A stretch of DNA of 64,000 bases from Hoplostethus atlanticus (GCA_034670405.1 JAXDDX010000001.1:9717501-9781500); one strand, 5' to 3'; positions 13,439 through 26,034 are shown, counted from the stretch's first letter. The notes: generated by a model not told the origin, from the sequence alone. Made by a program: numbers and translations.

Positions 13439-13516
13439 ATGTGTGTGTGTGTGTGTGCCTGTATGCATGTGTGTGTACCTGTACAGGCATAGGTACAGAT
13501 GTGGATTAAGGGTGTG

Positions 13517-13556
<40 letters not shown>

Positions 13557-13568
13557 TGTGTGTATGTG
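13405..13568. repeat. Compound (TG)n region, alternating purine-pyrimidine
   Basis: TG runs at 13405-13457 and 13511-13568 with short gcat and gcgc interruptions and a diverged TG-rich middle. The overlapping Val-Cys and His-Thr open frames on both strands are repeat translations. Confidence 0.93.
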
Positions 13569-13728
13569 TATGCGAATAAGGGCTGAGTCTGCGTTCCATG
13601 AGCCTCTCAGAGATGGCAGTGACTTACAGTAGATTACAGTGGATCCAGTCCATACGCCCACTAGGCTCAGCTAGACCAGTTCTCTATTCCTGTCTTCCCA
13701 CAGCATACAGAGGGAAATAATGGGGGAA

Positions 13729-13752
13729 ACACACACACACACACACACACAC
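13729..13752. repeat. (CA)12 microsatellite
   Basis: Perfect run followed by diverged CA-rich sequence to 13840. Confidence 0.93.
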
Positions 13753-14360
13753 GCCTGTCTGTACACATACATACACATGCATATAGACATACACACGTGG
13801 CATGCACAGGCACACGCATATGGACATACACACGAACACACACCTAAAAAGCGAGGATGACACCGGAGGGTGAACTCACCAATAACTAGAGATGGAGCGG
13901 CGCTGCAGCGGTGTGTAATGGCACACTGAGAGATGAATACTGAATCAGCTAACAGCACTGTGGCTGTCAGTCTGTCAGTCTACATGTGTACTGCATTCAT
14001 CATGGCTTAACACACCGATACGTACGGGTGGAATCCATCACACACACACACACACACTTTTACACACATGCCAACTCCCCCACTTCCTGCACACGGTAAA
14101 GGTTTGCATGGCGTACAGTCGGAGTGTCTCTTTGTCTCACCAAATATGTTACAGAAAGTGGAGAGAGAGAGCGAGAGAGGGGTTAACCTTTATTAACCCA
14201 CACCTTTTTTTAGTAAGAAAGAAAAAAGATAGAGAAACTGCTACGCCTTTTTCCTTGACATACAATAGGTGTGTGGCGTTGGGTGTGACAGGACAACAGG
14301 AGTGGAGTGACCAAGAGCTGAGGTTAGTTCAGATATAAGTTTAACTAGGAGAGGAGAAAG

Positions 14361-14476
14361 GAGAGAGAGAGAGAGAGAGGGGAGACGGTGAGGGCAGAGG
14401 GGTTAATAAAGCAGTGGGAATAACAAGAGTGTTGGCAGCTCAGTGTGTCACAGCCTTCTAGCCCCCTGAAGGAGCA

Positions 14477-14527
<51 letters not shown>
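14361..14527. repeat. (GA)9 and (CA)24 microsatellites
   Basis: GA run at 14361-14379 and a 49-bp CA run at 14479-14527. Confidence 0.95.
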
Positions 14528-14528
<1 letters not shown>

Positions 14529-15009
14529 CGGGAGAGAAGGACACAGACTGCTCAGTATGCAGCCCTGACATTGTCCACATCTGATACGGGACATTAGCCC
14601 CTAACTCCCTCCATACACCGCTGCCCTTCACTTTATATTACTTTATGTTAATAGAAAAATATTACATACAACATCATTTGTCTTTGTTACCACGGCATCC
14701 CACAACTGATTTAAATGCATGTGTTTACCTCTACAGACAGGTGAAGACAGGGGGAAGGGTGGGTGACTGACTCTGCGTGTGTGTGTGTGAAGGGGGGAGG
14801 GTACACATGCATGCACATCTCTTTCAGATATATCGATCTCACCCACCTCTCACCACCAGGACCCAGCTGTAACATACATAGCCACAGACATTAATTTATG
14901 TGTGTGTTGCTGTGAGGATGGGTTTAGAGTGCAGGACCCCGCCATCAACCTAATAGCACCTCCAACTCCCCCTGCCTAACCCTGGCTCGGCACATTCAAC
15001 TTTAGATAC

Positions 15010-15830
15010 TAGATAGGTGTATGATCCATGGCTATCTATGTGACAGCAAAGGGCAACCTGAAAAAAAAAAAGTTCCCAAGCGCCACTACAGCCACTGGGC
15101 GTCAGGCATCGCCATCAGCCATCAGGGGAATGCCTCCTTCGAAATCAATGAAAGCTTCTCCAGTGGATACGTCGTGTTTGCGTTGCGTCACGCTTGACGG
15201 ACGTGTCCAAGCTCAAAAATTGCGGAGGTTCAATTCTACACGGTCGACGTGCATGTTCATCCTCATATAGCACAGTGAAATAATGAGAAAGATGATACTG
15301 CTTGTTTTCTTGTGTATTGACTCAGGTAAAAAACATAACATGAACAGCAATCCACATAGGCTATGATGTCCAATTAAAAAAGACACACTCCAAAAACCTG
15401 CCATAAGTGTTTGGCTGTAGTTTGTGGCTCTTTTGTATTTGTGTTGGTTTTAGCTCAGCTTTTGTTTACATTTGTTTACAGCGAAAAATGATCAAGGCTA
15501 TACTTATGAATGTTGTTCTTTCAAAACAACACATTTAGTGGAATTTGAGGGTTTCCATTGTTAGTAAGTGTTGATTGGAGAATAGTTTTTTTCTGCTCAT
15601 AGAGCTGATATAGCTCTGGGGCGGCTGTTCAAAACTATCTAAAGCATTAAATTAACTTAGATGGGTGTGGGCTTGTGCAAACAATGGCATAGTGATTTGA
15701 TATTTACACTCATAGTTAAACTAACACTCATGATTTTGCTGTGATAAGCGCACAGCCATGACACAGTAGATTCACTAGAATTTGTCTCCAGCTCCACAGT
15801 AACTATTACACATGCATGAAACAAGTGAAA
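15010..15830. other. Unclassified intronic block, possibly an old interspersed repeat
   Basis: A CpG-containing part (15070-15260: gcgccactacagcc, cgtcacgcttgacgg, caagctcaaaaattgcgg) followed by an AT-rich, microsatellite-free part to about 15830. The composition change and the oligo-A at 15060-15071 resemble an interspersed element, but I found neither terminal inverted repeats nor target duplications and cannot name a family. Confidence 0.25.
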
Positions 15831-16020
15831 AAGTCAGCCTGTGAACTTTCAACATTAGATACAACATGATAGTTGGGGTTTGAGACATCTGAGTGACAGG
15901 TCGATGGCAGACTGTCTCACGCCACCACGTCTCATCCCTGATGCCCTCTCTGTCCTGATGGGCTCACCTTAGGCTTACGAGCTTAGAGGTCAAAACCTGC
16001 CTGTCTGGGAGTGCATGTGT

Positions 16021-16633
16021 CGTGTGTGTGTGTGTGTGTGTTTGTATGTAATTACCACATTGTCTGAGGGCTATCATCAGTGTTCCCATTAATCCATAAG
16101 TCAATGGATCAATGTTGGGCTGAGACTGAGACATGAGTGCTCTCAGCCATATCGACCTGTCATTCGAAACCCTGATGATCACTGGACTTCAATGCCACCT
16201 CTACATCTCTCAATTTAACAATTTAGGTATGCTAAATCAACTTCTATCCATTACAGAGGAGGAACCTTCTGCTACAGATGAAGCTGTGTCCTCTATTTTC
16301 AAAGATTTTAGAAGATTGTTATTTTGATCTGAGTTTTGGGGGATGTTAGGCTCAGAGGTTTTTAACTACATAGTAGAGAGCTATATACATACTATACTGT
16401 GCACCCATTGATCATGTAAGTGGGTGGATGTGAGTACATTGTCATGCATGTAAATGGTATGGTATTAACAGAGTGCAAGGGCCTTTTATTGTAAACCATC
16501 CTGCACTTTGTCATCTCTGGCATGTCAAAGCTCACACTTTACACTGTTAAAACACCCCCATCAGTCTACCACCCGATGCTAATGCTACAGCATGGTAATG
16601 TGTGTGTGCGCGCATGTGTGTGTGTGTGTGTGT
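16021..16633. repeat. (TG)10 and (TG)n with GCGC interruption
   Basis: TG runs at 16021-16041 and 16599-16633. Between and beyond (16090-16330 and 16690-16870) is non-repetitive intron with short unassigned frames of 60-64 residues that match nothing I recognise. Confidence 0.85.
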
Positions 16634-17519
16634 TTGTATCTTTATGGTATATTGGCCATTCCCTTTAGTGCTGATTACGGAGGCATGGATTGATATCTGG
16701 CCCCGACACAGTGTTCAATCATATTGACACTCTAAAGCAAAGACAAATGGAAGTTGTTATGAATGAGCATTGTGACATCATAAAGGGGTCATTAATTAGC
16801 AGCAGCGTAGAAACTAAGAGGTACAAGACTGAGGAGTTGGATGGATGGGATCCGACCAATGTGACAGGGTAGAGGGTATTCTGGAGTTGAGGTGAAACAC
16901 AGGGCGAGACAACAAGAAAGAGTCAGGAGGGGTAAAGTCCATGACCGATGAAACGATAGAAAATGAGCGTAACATGAGAAAAGGCTGTAGAGACTTTTCA
17001 GCAAACAGTACAATACAGCGCCCCACTGTAAAGATGCAGAACTTCTCTGACCCACACAGCTCTGACCCACCCTAACCTGCTGTATAGTATTTCTGCATAG
17101 CAAACCCAACTACTTACCTGCAGACGCACTGCTGACAACAGAAACCAATGAACAAACCAATGACTCGGTCTACAATTGTACTCTAGCAGAGGCTGAACCA
17201 CAAGAACAATTGGCGGCAACATCACCAAATAACCACAGTCCCCAAGGAGAATTGGACACCAGTCCTTCATTTCATTCATTTAAGAGGATTCCCAGATGTG
17301 GCACAGTATTAATCGTACAACACTTGGGCATGTTCTGGGTAATACAGATTTCTACAGCTACTCAATACCCATATGGAGACAGAGGCAATTCATGTATCCC
17401 ACCCCACTATACACAGAATAAAAGATAGAGGAAGTAGAGAGATAAGATGGGATACTGGGAGGAGAGTATAAGAGCTTGTGCTCATTACAATCAATTAGGG
17501 TCAAGTTGAGAGTAGAGCA

Positions 17520-17579
17520 GGGTGGGGAGATGGGGGGCGGAAAGGGGGGCAGCAGCGCAGGAGGAAGGGGGTAGGGGGT
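17520..17579 (+). repeat. G-rich tract, quadruplex-capable
   Basis: Runs ggggag, ggggggcgg, aaggggggc and gaagggggtaggggg lie within 60 bp on the + strand. Confidence 0.65.
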
Positions 17580-18162
17580 GGCACCCTGGCAAATATGGAA
17601 AGAGGGCCAATTAAAGTGAAAGCAAGGGGAAATATGAATGATTTAGTGCTTAAACACACAGGGGGACACACACATGTACAGCACACATCCATAGAATATA
17701 GCGTCAAGCGCAGTGTAATCCTGCGGGAGCCGTAGTGGTGTGTGTTTTGTTAGTTTGGACATGGAACCTAATAACTAAAGGATGAGTGAGTACATGAAAG
17801 GACCTCTCAGCCTACCCCCATGAACACTATCCACCAGCAACCCACTTCAAACCCCCACGTTGTACGTCCACTGTTGTTGGACTATCACATGAACGTCCCT
17901 TCCACAAACAAGGTTGGAGTCGACGTCAACTCAAACTCAAGATTATCTTCATTCATCCAGTTCCAACTTATTCGTCTGAACAGCCTGAACTTGAAGCAAA
18001 ACTGAGCCCGATCCTGACACGATCTGAACATATCAGCAAAACATTTGACCTGATAATTGAGGTTTATTAGAGGTTAATGACTTAAAGTGTGAAAATCTGG
18101 CAGCATCCATGTAACCCCTTGAAATCAAAGGTATTCAGCATCGTTCATTTCTCTTTCTCTCT

Positions 18163-18198
<36 letters not shown>
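18163..18198. repeat. (CA)17 microsatellite
   Basis: Perfect run after a tctctttctctc lead. Confidence 0.95.
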
Positions 18199-18200
<2 letters not shown>

Positions 18201-18678
18201 GCAGCTCTATGCGTACGTGTGTGTGACTCATCTAAGTGAGATAATCCAGTTTTCCGGATGAATTCGCCTTTGTGTCCCGAGGGCAGAGATTAAGATAAAG
18301 ATATTAAACAAACAAGAAGCCCAACTCTCCCTTCCCCCAGCTGCCCCATCATCCTGTGGCTGAACGAGGCTTGCTGGTTCCCCGTCCACTCCGCTCAGCC
18401 ACTCTGAAGTCAGGAGTCTGAATGCGGTTGTTCGCTCCAGACGAGTGCTGGCCGGGAGCAGTCAGTCAAACAGTCAGTCAGTCAGTCAACTGGGGTAAAG
18501 CACAGGGAGTGAACGGAGTGTGTTGACCTGAAATGAAGCACCCTCCCTCTGCTCTCCTCCCCTGTCCTCCCCTCTCGCTCTGCTCTTGTGGCAGGGTTGA
18601 CTGGCTCCAGATCGGAACAATAAGAAAACATGTCAAAGGCATTATCAACAGTACAACAGCTATGATTGTGCCGCCCTC

Positions 18679-18681
<3 letters not shown>

Positions 18682-18732
<51 letters not shown>

Positions 18733-18787
18733 CTCAGAGAGAATTTGAATTCTGAAATGCTTCAGAGAGAGAGAGAAGTGAGGGAGG

Positions 18788-18821
<34 letters not shown>

Positions 18822-18985
18822 AGGGGGGTTCAAGGCGGAGAGAGGATAACCGGTGGGAGAGATGGGGTGTGAGGGGAGAAAGTGTGAGGGAGTGATTGTG
18901 AAAAACCTCTCTCTCTCCCCTCCCTTCCTCTCCCTCTCTTTCTCCCTCTCCTTCCCTTTCCCTCTCCCTCTCGCCCTCCCTCCGC
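18682..18985. repeat. Polypurine (GA)n tracts followed by a polypyrimidine tract on the same strand
   Basis: GA runs at 18682-18731 (about 25 units) and 18791-18822, then a pyrimidine tract from about 18907 to 18985 made of ctctctcccctccc-type sequence. Because purine and pyrimidine tracts share a strand, they can pair into an imperfect long hairpin or form triplex DNA. Open frames of up to 176 residues here are Arg-Glu/Ser-Leu repeat translations. Confidence 0.85.
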
Positions 18986-19089
18986 AGGAAGACATCAAAC
19001 AAACGCACCTGCTCCCCGGACCAATCCCCTCAGCACTGCCCCAACTCTCCCTGCCTCCGCCATACACTCACACACCTCCCATTCCCCTC

Positions 19090-19094
<5 letters not shown>

Positions 19095-19131
<37 letters not shown>
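19095..19131. repeat. (CA)18 microsatellite
   Basis: Perfect run followed by cacataaacaacacataaac. Confidence 0.95.
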
Positions 19132-19728
19132 ACATAAACAACACATAAACACATCATGCGCGCACACGCGACACGTACACACAATCCCATTCCTCATTAC
19201 ACACACCGAGAGCCGAGCAGTGAGAGATCGCGGCGAGCGAGCGGGAACGGTGCTTTGGTGTAATGGGAGGAAATGTTGGTGTTTCATCTGGAATTGATGA
19301 AGTCTTGTTTCAGCAGCTCTCCCCGGAGCAGGGCCGTTGTGCGCTGGCTGTGTAAATGAAAGGAGCAAGCCAAGACTGGACCAGAGGAACAGAAACCCAG
19401 TCGATAAAGCTGCTGGAGAGTCCTGCAGCGGCGCTAAGAGACACGGCGCTTTAGAAATAGGAGAGAGCTTCTGTACAATACAAAACGTCTATATTGGCGA
19501 CTAAACCTCCTCAACCCGGAGTTAGTTCATTCTACTTATACTTAATATAGTATGGGCATCTTTCCTGAAAGTCCATCAGTTACAATATAAGATACATACG
19601 TGGTTCTTTTTCCCCCCCAAATGAACTTTACTCTTCTTTCTGAGGTCTTCCATGCAATCACTTATTCAGACAAAGCCGGCAGGAGAGACAAATCCTGACC
19701 TGGTAACTAAAGACGGGGGAGGAAAGAA

Positions 19729-19778
19729 AGTGTGTGTGTGCGTGCGTGTGTGTGTGTGTGTGTGAGTGTGTGTGTGCA
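19729..19778. repeat. (TG)n microsatellite, interrupted
   Basis: TG run with cg and ag interruptions. Confidence 0.9.
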
Positions 19779-19809
19779 TGCACGTATGTTGAATGATGTA
19801 AGAGGTCTT

Positions 19810-19930
19810 AGATCTAATAAAGGCAGTGTAGTGGCTGATGTAAATGCTTGTTCTAATAAAAACCCTGGTGTTAGGGGGGGTGCAGAAGCAGATCTAAGTG
19901 CTTGTTATAATAAGGCTCAAGTTGGTGCGT
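19810..19930 (+). repeat. Decayed tandem duplication, about 54-bp spacing
   Basis: gtaaatgcttgttctaataa (from 19840) recurs as ctaagtgcttgttataataa (from 19894), and an earlier agatctaataaaggc lies at 19810. The spacing between the shared tgcttgtt cores is 54 bp. A 79-residue frame spans the block, but its start lies in the TG repeat. Confidence 0.5.
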
Positions 19931-20210
19931 CTGTACTCTCCAGCTACAGACTGTTGTCTCAGGTTAAGTAGGCAAAGATGAAAGGAGTAGGAGGTCACCT
20001 CTACAGACAGACTGTAATCTAGCATACTAAGTACTAGAGAGACAGAGACCTCGGCTCTACTTTTCATGTGCAATGGAAACTATTACAACCAGAACAACTG
20101 CATACTTTCTGATTACTGGATCTAAAACGTGTAGTCAAGAGTTGGCACAAAAATGGCGAGTCTGGAAAAATTCCCTCACTGATTCCTAATAAACTCAATT
20201 ATAGCTCTGC

Positions 20211-20250
20211 TGGAAATATCTGGAAACATCTGGAAACATCTGGAAACATC
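20211..20250 (+). repeat. 10-bp tandem repeat, 4 copies (tggaaacatc)
   Basis: One variant unit (tggaaatatc) followed by three identical tggaaacatc units. Confidence 0.95.
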
Positions 20251-20781
20251 CCGCCATCTATGTATGGCCAGTTATCCATGGGAATAAGAAAAATATACCA
20301 AAATTAAACAAACAAACAAACAAAACAGACCCAGAATTGCAAAGAACATTTTAACAGTGTTAAAGTGTTTCATGGTGGGTTTTTCTTTTTTCATACACAA
20401 AAAACACAATTCAGTAAAACCCCTGAGCTGCTGTAGTCACAGACAACAACTGTTCAAACACACTTTTACACCTAATATGTAAGAACGTCTCCATCTCGTA
20501 CCATATCGTCTCCATCTCGCACCTCATCCCAAATTTCATCCTCTCGCTAAACTGACACATTTTAAATGATTGTTTTTGACAGCAGAACACACACGTAGTA
20601 GTGGATTCAAACATCCCACAGTCCACGAGGTCTATTGGTGGCAGCAGTTTGGATACACAGTGTGAGTGTTTGTGCAATCATTGTGGAAAGCTCATCTCTG
20701 TAAGAAGGAGGAGGAGGGAATCCGACCAACCATGTTTGACAGGGACACATAGGAAGAGACCCATTAGCCAGATCAAACATT

Positions 20782-20786
<5 letters not shown>

Positions 20787-20820
<34 letters not shown>

Positions 20821-20966
20821 CCAAGTACATGGGACGGCCACTATGGGGGTTAACCGCCACACAGACAAAAAGTGGGGAATAGACATTTGGGGTCTACCCA
20901 CTCATTAACCAAAAAAAATGTACTATGGACACACACACACACGCACACACACACACACACACACAG
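20787..20966. repeat. Two (CA)n microsatellites
   Basis: CA at 20787-20819 and 20930-20966, the second with one acgc interruption. Confidence 0.95.
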
Positions 20967-21214
20967 ATATACACAGGCCCTCTCAGCCTAACTGGGCTAA
21001 GAGAGAGATTAATTAACATTTTCATGTAGATGAGGCGTTTGTGTCTAATTATTTCTGTTATTCCAGCAGCAGCAGCTTTGATGTGCCAGTGGTGGGTTTA
21101 AATAGAGGGAGATTTCCATCACATCCTCCCTCTGCGTCACAGCCAGGCAGGAGACAGAGACAGCAGAGATTACACACTCCGCTGGGACGCACACATGCAC
21201 ACTCTCTCAGTCCT

Positions 21215-21286
21215 ACACACACACACACACACACACAGGCACATTTCACCTCAGAGGAAAGACCTTGTGTGTGTGTGTGTGTGTGT
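21215..21286. repeat. Facing (CA)11 and (TG)11 tracts, 27-bp spacer
   Basis: CA at 21215-21237 and TG at 21265-21286 on the same strand form an inverted pair able to make a stem of about 22 bp. Confidence 0.9.
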
Positions 21287-22316
21287 TGCCCACGCACACA
21301 CTCGTGCATTCACATGTTTACATGCCCACATTCATCCACCTCCTGATTGAGGCAGTCAGTGTTTAAGATGTGGAAGCCTTAATTGGCAGTGTGTTCATCA
21401 GTGTGCTATGTATCTGAGGGGGAGGGGGCCTCCGTGGCCTGTTTGGTGCTAGTTTATGAGCTGATATTAAAGGCTGTTAAAGTACATAAAGGGGATAAAC
21501 TTTTACAACCTGAACTTACAGCCAGAAACAGAGGCAGCGCCATAAAGGGCCCGTGTACGCTCTGCTCACACAGCACTGCCAGGTCAAGGAGTCGACGGTA
21601 CAGTATTCTGGGACATCAGCAGAGAGGCTTTATCTAAACCAAGAAGGAACTGTGATGAAATGGTGACAGCCTGACGACCTGGAAATCTCCGGTCTCTCAG
21701 CACCAAGGACAGCTCCTATTCAGATTCTTTTCTCTCCAGTGTTGTACGTTTCATCATTTTCTTTCTCTTTCTCTTTTTCTGCATCTTTTTCTCTCTCTCC
21801 CTTTCTGTGATCTATACGCTGAACGATGAAAAGATGCATCAGCAGGGTGAGTGAAAACTAAGCAGTGGTCAAACCCAACATTATGCCCTGGCTGGTGGGG
21901 AGGGATGGAGGGTTCAGGGGGTTAATGTGGGATTGTTGAGAGACAAAAAGAGAGAAAGAAAAGGCTGATAAAGGGAGGTCACGGGTTCCAGCGAGAGAAA
22001 TAAAAACTGGATACACACAGGGATCAGAGAGGCAGAGAAACGAGGATTATTCCTGAAGGGGGCTCTGTCGTATCTGATCCTACAAGTGTCCCCCTTCACG
22101 CCTGCTACAATAATGCGAAGGGTGGAAACAAAACATCGTGATAACACCCCGACATTGTGTCCTGTCACTCTGAGCCTGGGGGAGCCAAATATACCAGGTA
22201 TCCCTTTCCTTCATAACTCCTGACACCTGACACTGCCTGGCGTCGTCCTCCGCTCCCCCAGCTAACATTCATCATTACCTCACTGTCGACTAATGTACTG
22301 CACCCCTGGGCACACT

Positions 22317-22319
<3 letters not shown>

Positions 22320-22348
<29 letters not shown>

Positions 22349-22701
22349 TCCATGCATGTACCTGAGTGCGTTGCTGTGATTTCAACCGCATTTTTAAGAT
22401 ATTCATTCTATTCATAACATCTCGCAATGTTGGGAGGATCTATTCTCCGTTGACTCTCCAGATAAGCGCCTCACTTAAATTACATGTAGTGAACCCAGCA
22501 GGGCCCTAATCTGCATGCTAGCACAGGGATAACTAGCCATCCACTCTCTCAGTCTGCCCCCCCTCACCCGCCCCCCCCCCCCTTTTCTTTTCTGTCTGAC
22601 ACTTCATGTACTGCTGATAGGGATCATTGAGTGTATTATCACAGAGTATAGGCTGTATTATCAGAGTGGGTAGTAGTATTGGCTGTGTGTGTGTGTGTGT
22701 G
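22320..22701. repeat. (CA)14, C-run and (TG)9
   Basis: CA at 22320-22348, a C-rich run at 22568-22582 and TG at 22684-22701. Confidence 0.9.
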
Positions 22702-23254
22702 GGGGTAGTAGGGTTAATCAACAGACTGTCCAAAAAAGCCTTTGTGATGTGGCGTGACCCATCAGCTTACTTGCTCTAAGACATACAACACGCCACACAG
22801 AAAACCCAGGGTTTACAGTTCCCAACCCCCCTCCATGCTTTATACTCCTGTGTTGTCGTGTGTTATTTTGAGGGGAATTTGTCTTGTTAAAGGTCTTTGC
22901 GGTGAAATATCTATAGAGATTATGTGGGGTTTTGTCGCCTATAGATATGATACGGAGAGATTACAAACCCGGCATCGCAGAAATTGTCCACGCTCAAAAC
23001 AACACATAATATCCCATGAGGAGATATATAATGCAAATGGGGTTTTCTTGGTGGGGGTTTTTGTCTTGGTGGGGTTTTTTTCTCGGTGCTCTCTCTGGAC
23101 TGCCAATCCAGCTGCACACAACGTCACATGTTGAGCTTTTCTGAATGGTCCGTTTTCCTTCTGCCGGTGTTGAAGTCTGCTCATAGAAGCCATTGATCCA
23201 AAGACAAGCTGCCTTGACTGATTGCTAGGAGGAAACTCTGGCATTATGGGCATG

Positions 23255-23267
23255 TGCGTGCGTCCGC

Positions 23268-23313
<46 letters not shown>

Positions 23314-23434
23314 GGAGGCAAAGCGGGTATTAGTCTGATGAAGTCATACAGGAAATCAATGCAGTATTGAAAGGAGAAAAATGCCCTGCCCAGGGGTGGT
23401 TGCACACAGGCGCGCACACACACACACACACACA
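23255..23434. repeat. (TG)20 with CpG-rich start, then inverted (CA)11
   Basis: gcgtgcgtccgcgcg leads into a TG run to 23309. A cgcgcaca-led CA run at 23411-23434 lies about 100 bp downstream on the same strand, so the two can pair. Confidence 0.93.
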
Positions 23435-23814
23435 CTTAATAATGAGACAAACTCTAATGTGCTATGAGTAAGACAGACAAAAGGCTTGAGACTGAAAAAT
23501 GAGTTGCTAATGCATCAAGTTCAAGTACAGAGTCAAACAGATGTACTGCTGCGAAGAGAGAGGAAGGCCAAGATAGGGCACTTTCCAATACTCCCCCGAG
23601 TGTCCAGCCTAATTTCTCCAGTTCCTTGGTTATGAGTTGATTTGAAATGTTTATGCCTCACTGTGTGTACTTCAGACTATAGGAATCCATATGTGTGTAT
23701 TCTGTTATTTCAAGAGGCACATAGTGCAGGGCAGGCTCCAGGAGTGTTTCATAATTTATGAGGCCCAGAGACAGGGCCCTATAGAAGGAGATGGACTGGG
23801 CGACTGAACCGTCA

Positions 23815-23815
<1 letters not shown>

Positions 23816-23851
<36 letters not shown>
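23816..23851. repeat. (CA)17 microsatellite
   Basis: Perfect run. Confidence 0.95.
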
Positions 23852-23855
<4 letters not shown>

Positions 23856-24412
23856 TTACTTGCGCACACAAAATAAAACCCACACACACCCAGAAAAAAG
23901 CATACTCTATCTTGTTCCCACTCCCATACACACATAAACACACACGGCAGTCCATCTTAGCCGCGCTCCTCTTGATGTCCACTCCGGCCACATCAATTCT
24001 TAATAAAGCCAGGGCCCGGGCTGATTACTAAAGATTATTCCACTGTTTATTCTGATCAATAGAGCATTTCTATCCCTGCAGGCCCACATGGAGATGTTTG
24101 AAAGAGGGAGGGAAGCAACGACGGAAAGAAAGTGAGAGAAAGAGGGCGGCCTGTATCTTAATGACTTCAGTCGTGGCAGTCTCTCCGGTGAGTGGAGCTT
24201 AGGGCTCAGAAGAGAAGTTGAGTAGATCCTAGCCCTGGGCTACAGTGTACAATCTGTACCAGGGGCTTTAGGCTCTGAGCCTAGCTAGGACTGGAGTGGA
24301 TATTAATTTCACTGACCAAGTGGTAGACAGAGGTGTTCCATAAGACCATCAGTCACCAGCCCTAAGCTACTCAACACCTATTACTATGGTAATCTATACC
24401 CCAGGCCCCTAT

Positions 24413-24437
24413 GTGTGTGTGTGTGTGTGTGTGTGTG
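24413..24437. repeat. (TG)12 microsatellite
   Basis: Perfect run. Confidence 0.95.
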
Positions 24438-24679
24438 CTTGACTATACACATGTTGTGAGTATGTGAGTGCAGGTCTACATGTATGTGTGTGTGAGAGAG
24501 AGAGCAACTTCTGTAAGCGTGTATCAACACTCATTAACAGAGACACACAATTATGTAGTCCCACACTTATGTTTCTGTTCAACCGGCATATGATGTTCAC
24601 AGAGTAATTAATCATAAAAGGCGGAGAGGGGGAGGAGATGAGGAGAGGGGGAGGGGTGGGAGGGTGGAACAACATTATG

Positions 24680-24915
24680 AGTCCTGGTAATTGTCTAATT
24701 TTCCTTCAGAGAGCCCAACGAGGAATTGGAAAACAAACCGCTACTGCAGTTGCTCGGCTCCGCAGTTGAAAGACGAGCCAGGCTATCAGAATATCCACCA
24801 TCCATTAGGAGGATAAAAACACCAATAGTAAAGAAACCTATTGAAAGTTCCAGTTTTTGATTTGCTCGAGCAGAAATGATTGAACATTTAAAATAAGCCA
24901 ATATGGGCACAATCT
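24680..24915. promoter_or_regulatory. Candidate conserved non-coding element
   Basis: Repeat-free block beginning gtaattgtctaattttcc, with gaggaattggaaaac, tccattaggaggataaaaac and gatttgctcgagcag. It is flanked by microsatellite-rich sequence. Proposed on composition only. Confidence 0.35.
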
Positions 24916-25074
24916 AGTTTGTGACTGAATGAGCTGAAATAAAAACAATTCCAGAGCAAGGAGTGTTTTCTACTGAAGGATTATACCTGAGAGAGATTGG
25001 TGGATCAGTATCATCGTTTTGTTTGTGATGAGAAAAACCCTCAGCTCAAACACTCACTCCCACTCACGTGGGAC

Positions 25075-25340
25075 ACGTGTACACACACACATTAATGCAT
25101 GCATGCACATACACACACACACACACATACACGTGTGCACGCACACACATGCACACACATTTGTGGGACAATCACTGCATTGTGCATTCTCTTCATGTCT
25201 GAGTCAACAGGAGGAAACAAATAATCAGCCATGGATCAGCGCTACTCCCACTAATCTCACAAACACAAGAAGGACAGACAAGACTGAACAGGACGGGCCT
25301 CAAAGTGACAACCCAGACAGACAGACAGACACTCAGACAC
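25075..25340. repeat. Diverged CA-rich patch and short (CAGA)n
   Basis: Scattered CA runs with tgcatgcatg interruptions at 25079-25160 and cagacagacagacac at 25314-25331. Confidence 0.8.
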
Positions 25341-25589
25341 TCAGACGCTCAGACGCTAGCTAGTTAGCCTTCCGGTCACCCATACCTACTTCTGCTAACG
25401 GTAGCACTTTACTTTAAAGCTCTCTCTTTTCAGCTGGATGAAATAACAATGTAAAAGTGTGAAAACAACTTAAAGTTAACCTGCGCTCCAGTAAAAGACG
25501 TTTCTCCCCCCCAAAATTAATTGCTTCTTACTGGGGACATTGAGCACACATGACAGTGAAAGTCAAAGAGGTAGGAAGGCATCGCCTCG

Positions 25590-25770
25590 GTCCTCCTTTG
25601 TTCGGTAAATGACTAAATATTTAATGTTCCGCGGCTCTTAAGATTAAAGGTAACATGTTGTCAGTAATAGTGGAGCAACTTCAAAGGATGTAAATTATGC
25701 ATTTCTTCCTTTAGCGGAGAAATCAAAGCAGGTAATGAAGATTAAAGTTTGTGGACCTCCACTCTCTCCC
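25590..25770. promoter_or_regulatory. Candidate conserved non-coding element
   Basis: Repeat-free, AT-rich block (gactaaatatttaatg, ttaagattaaagg, gcggagaaatcaaagc, gaagattaaag) with the cadence typical of vertebrate enhancers. Confidence 0.3.
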
Positions 25771-26034
25771 TGGTTGAGGAGAGCGGAGGAGCGAAGAAGA
25801 GGAGAAAGGGAAGAGGGCCTGCGTTAGGAAGGTTAATCTATTCGGAGCGCGGGTTATCTGATTAAAGAATCATTGTGTTCATTTAATCTGTTCCAGTGAA
25901 ACTGGTGTATGGAGCTGAGAGATAGTGGCGGGCCAGGGACCCAACCACCACTGTCAAGAGGCACTGAAGCCAACCCAGGGAGCAATCAAAGAACCGCATG
26001 ACTTTGGGCAGAAGGGGAGACATTGGACGGTGTA

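Noticed and set aside
16133-16327. 64-residue frame with ordinary amino-acid composition
   Set aside because: Length is within chance expectation and nothing around it suggests an exon; kept only as a note.
18478-19008. 176-residue open frame on the minus strand, the longest in the window
   Set aside because: It is a translation of GA/TC repeats (Arg-Glu and Ser-Leu runs) with no domain, splice context or family resemblance.
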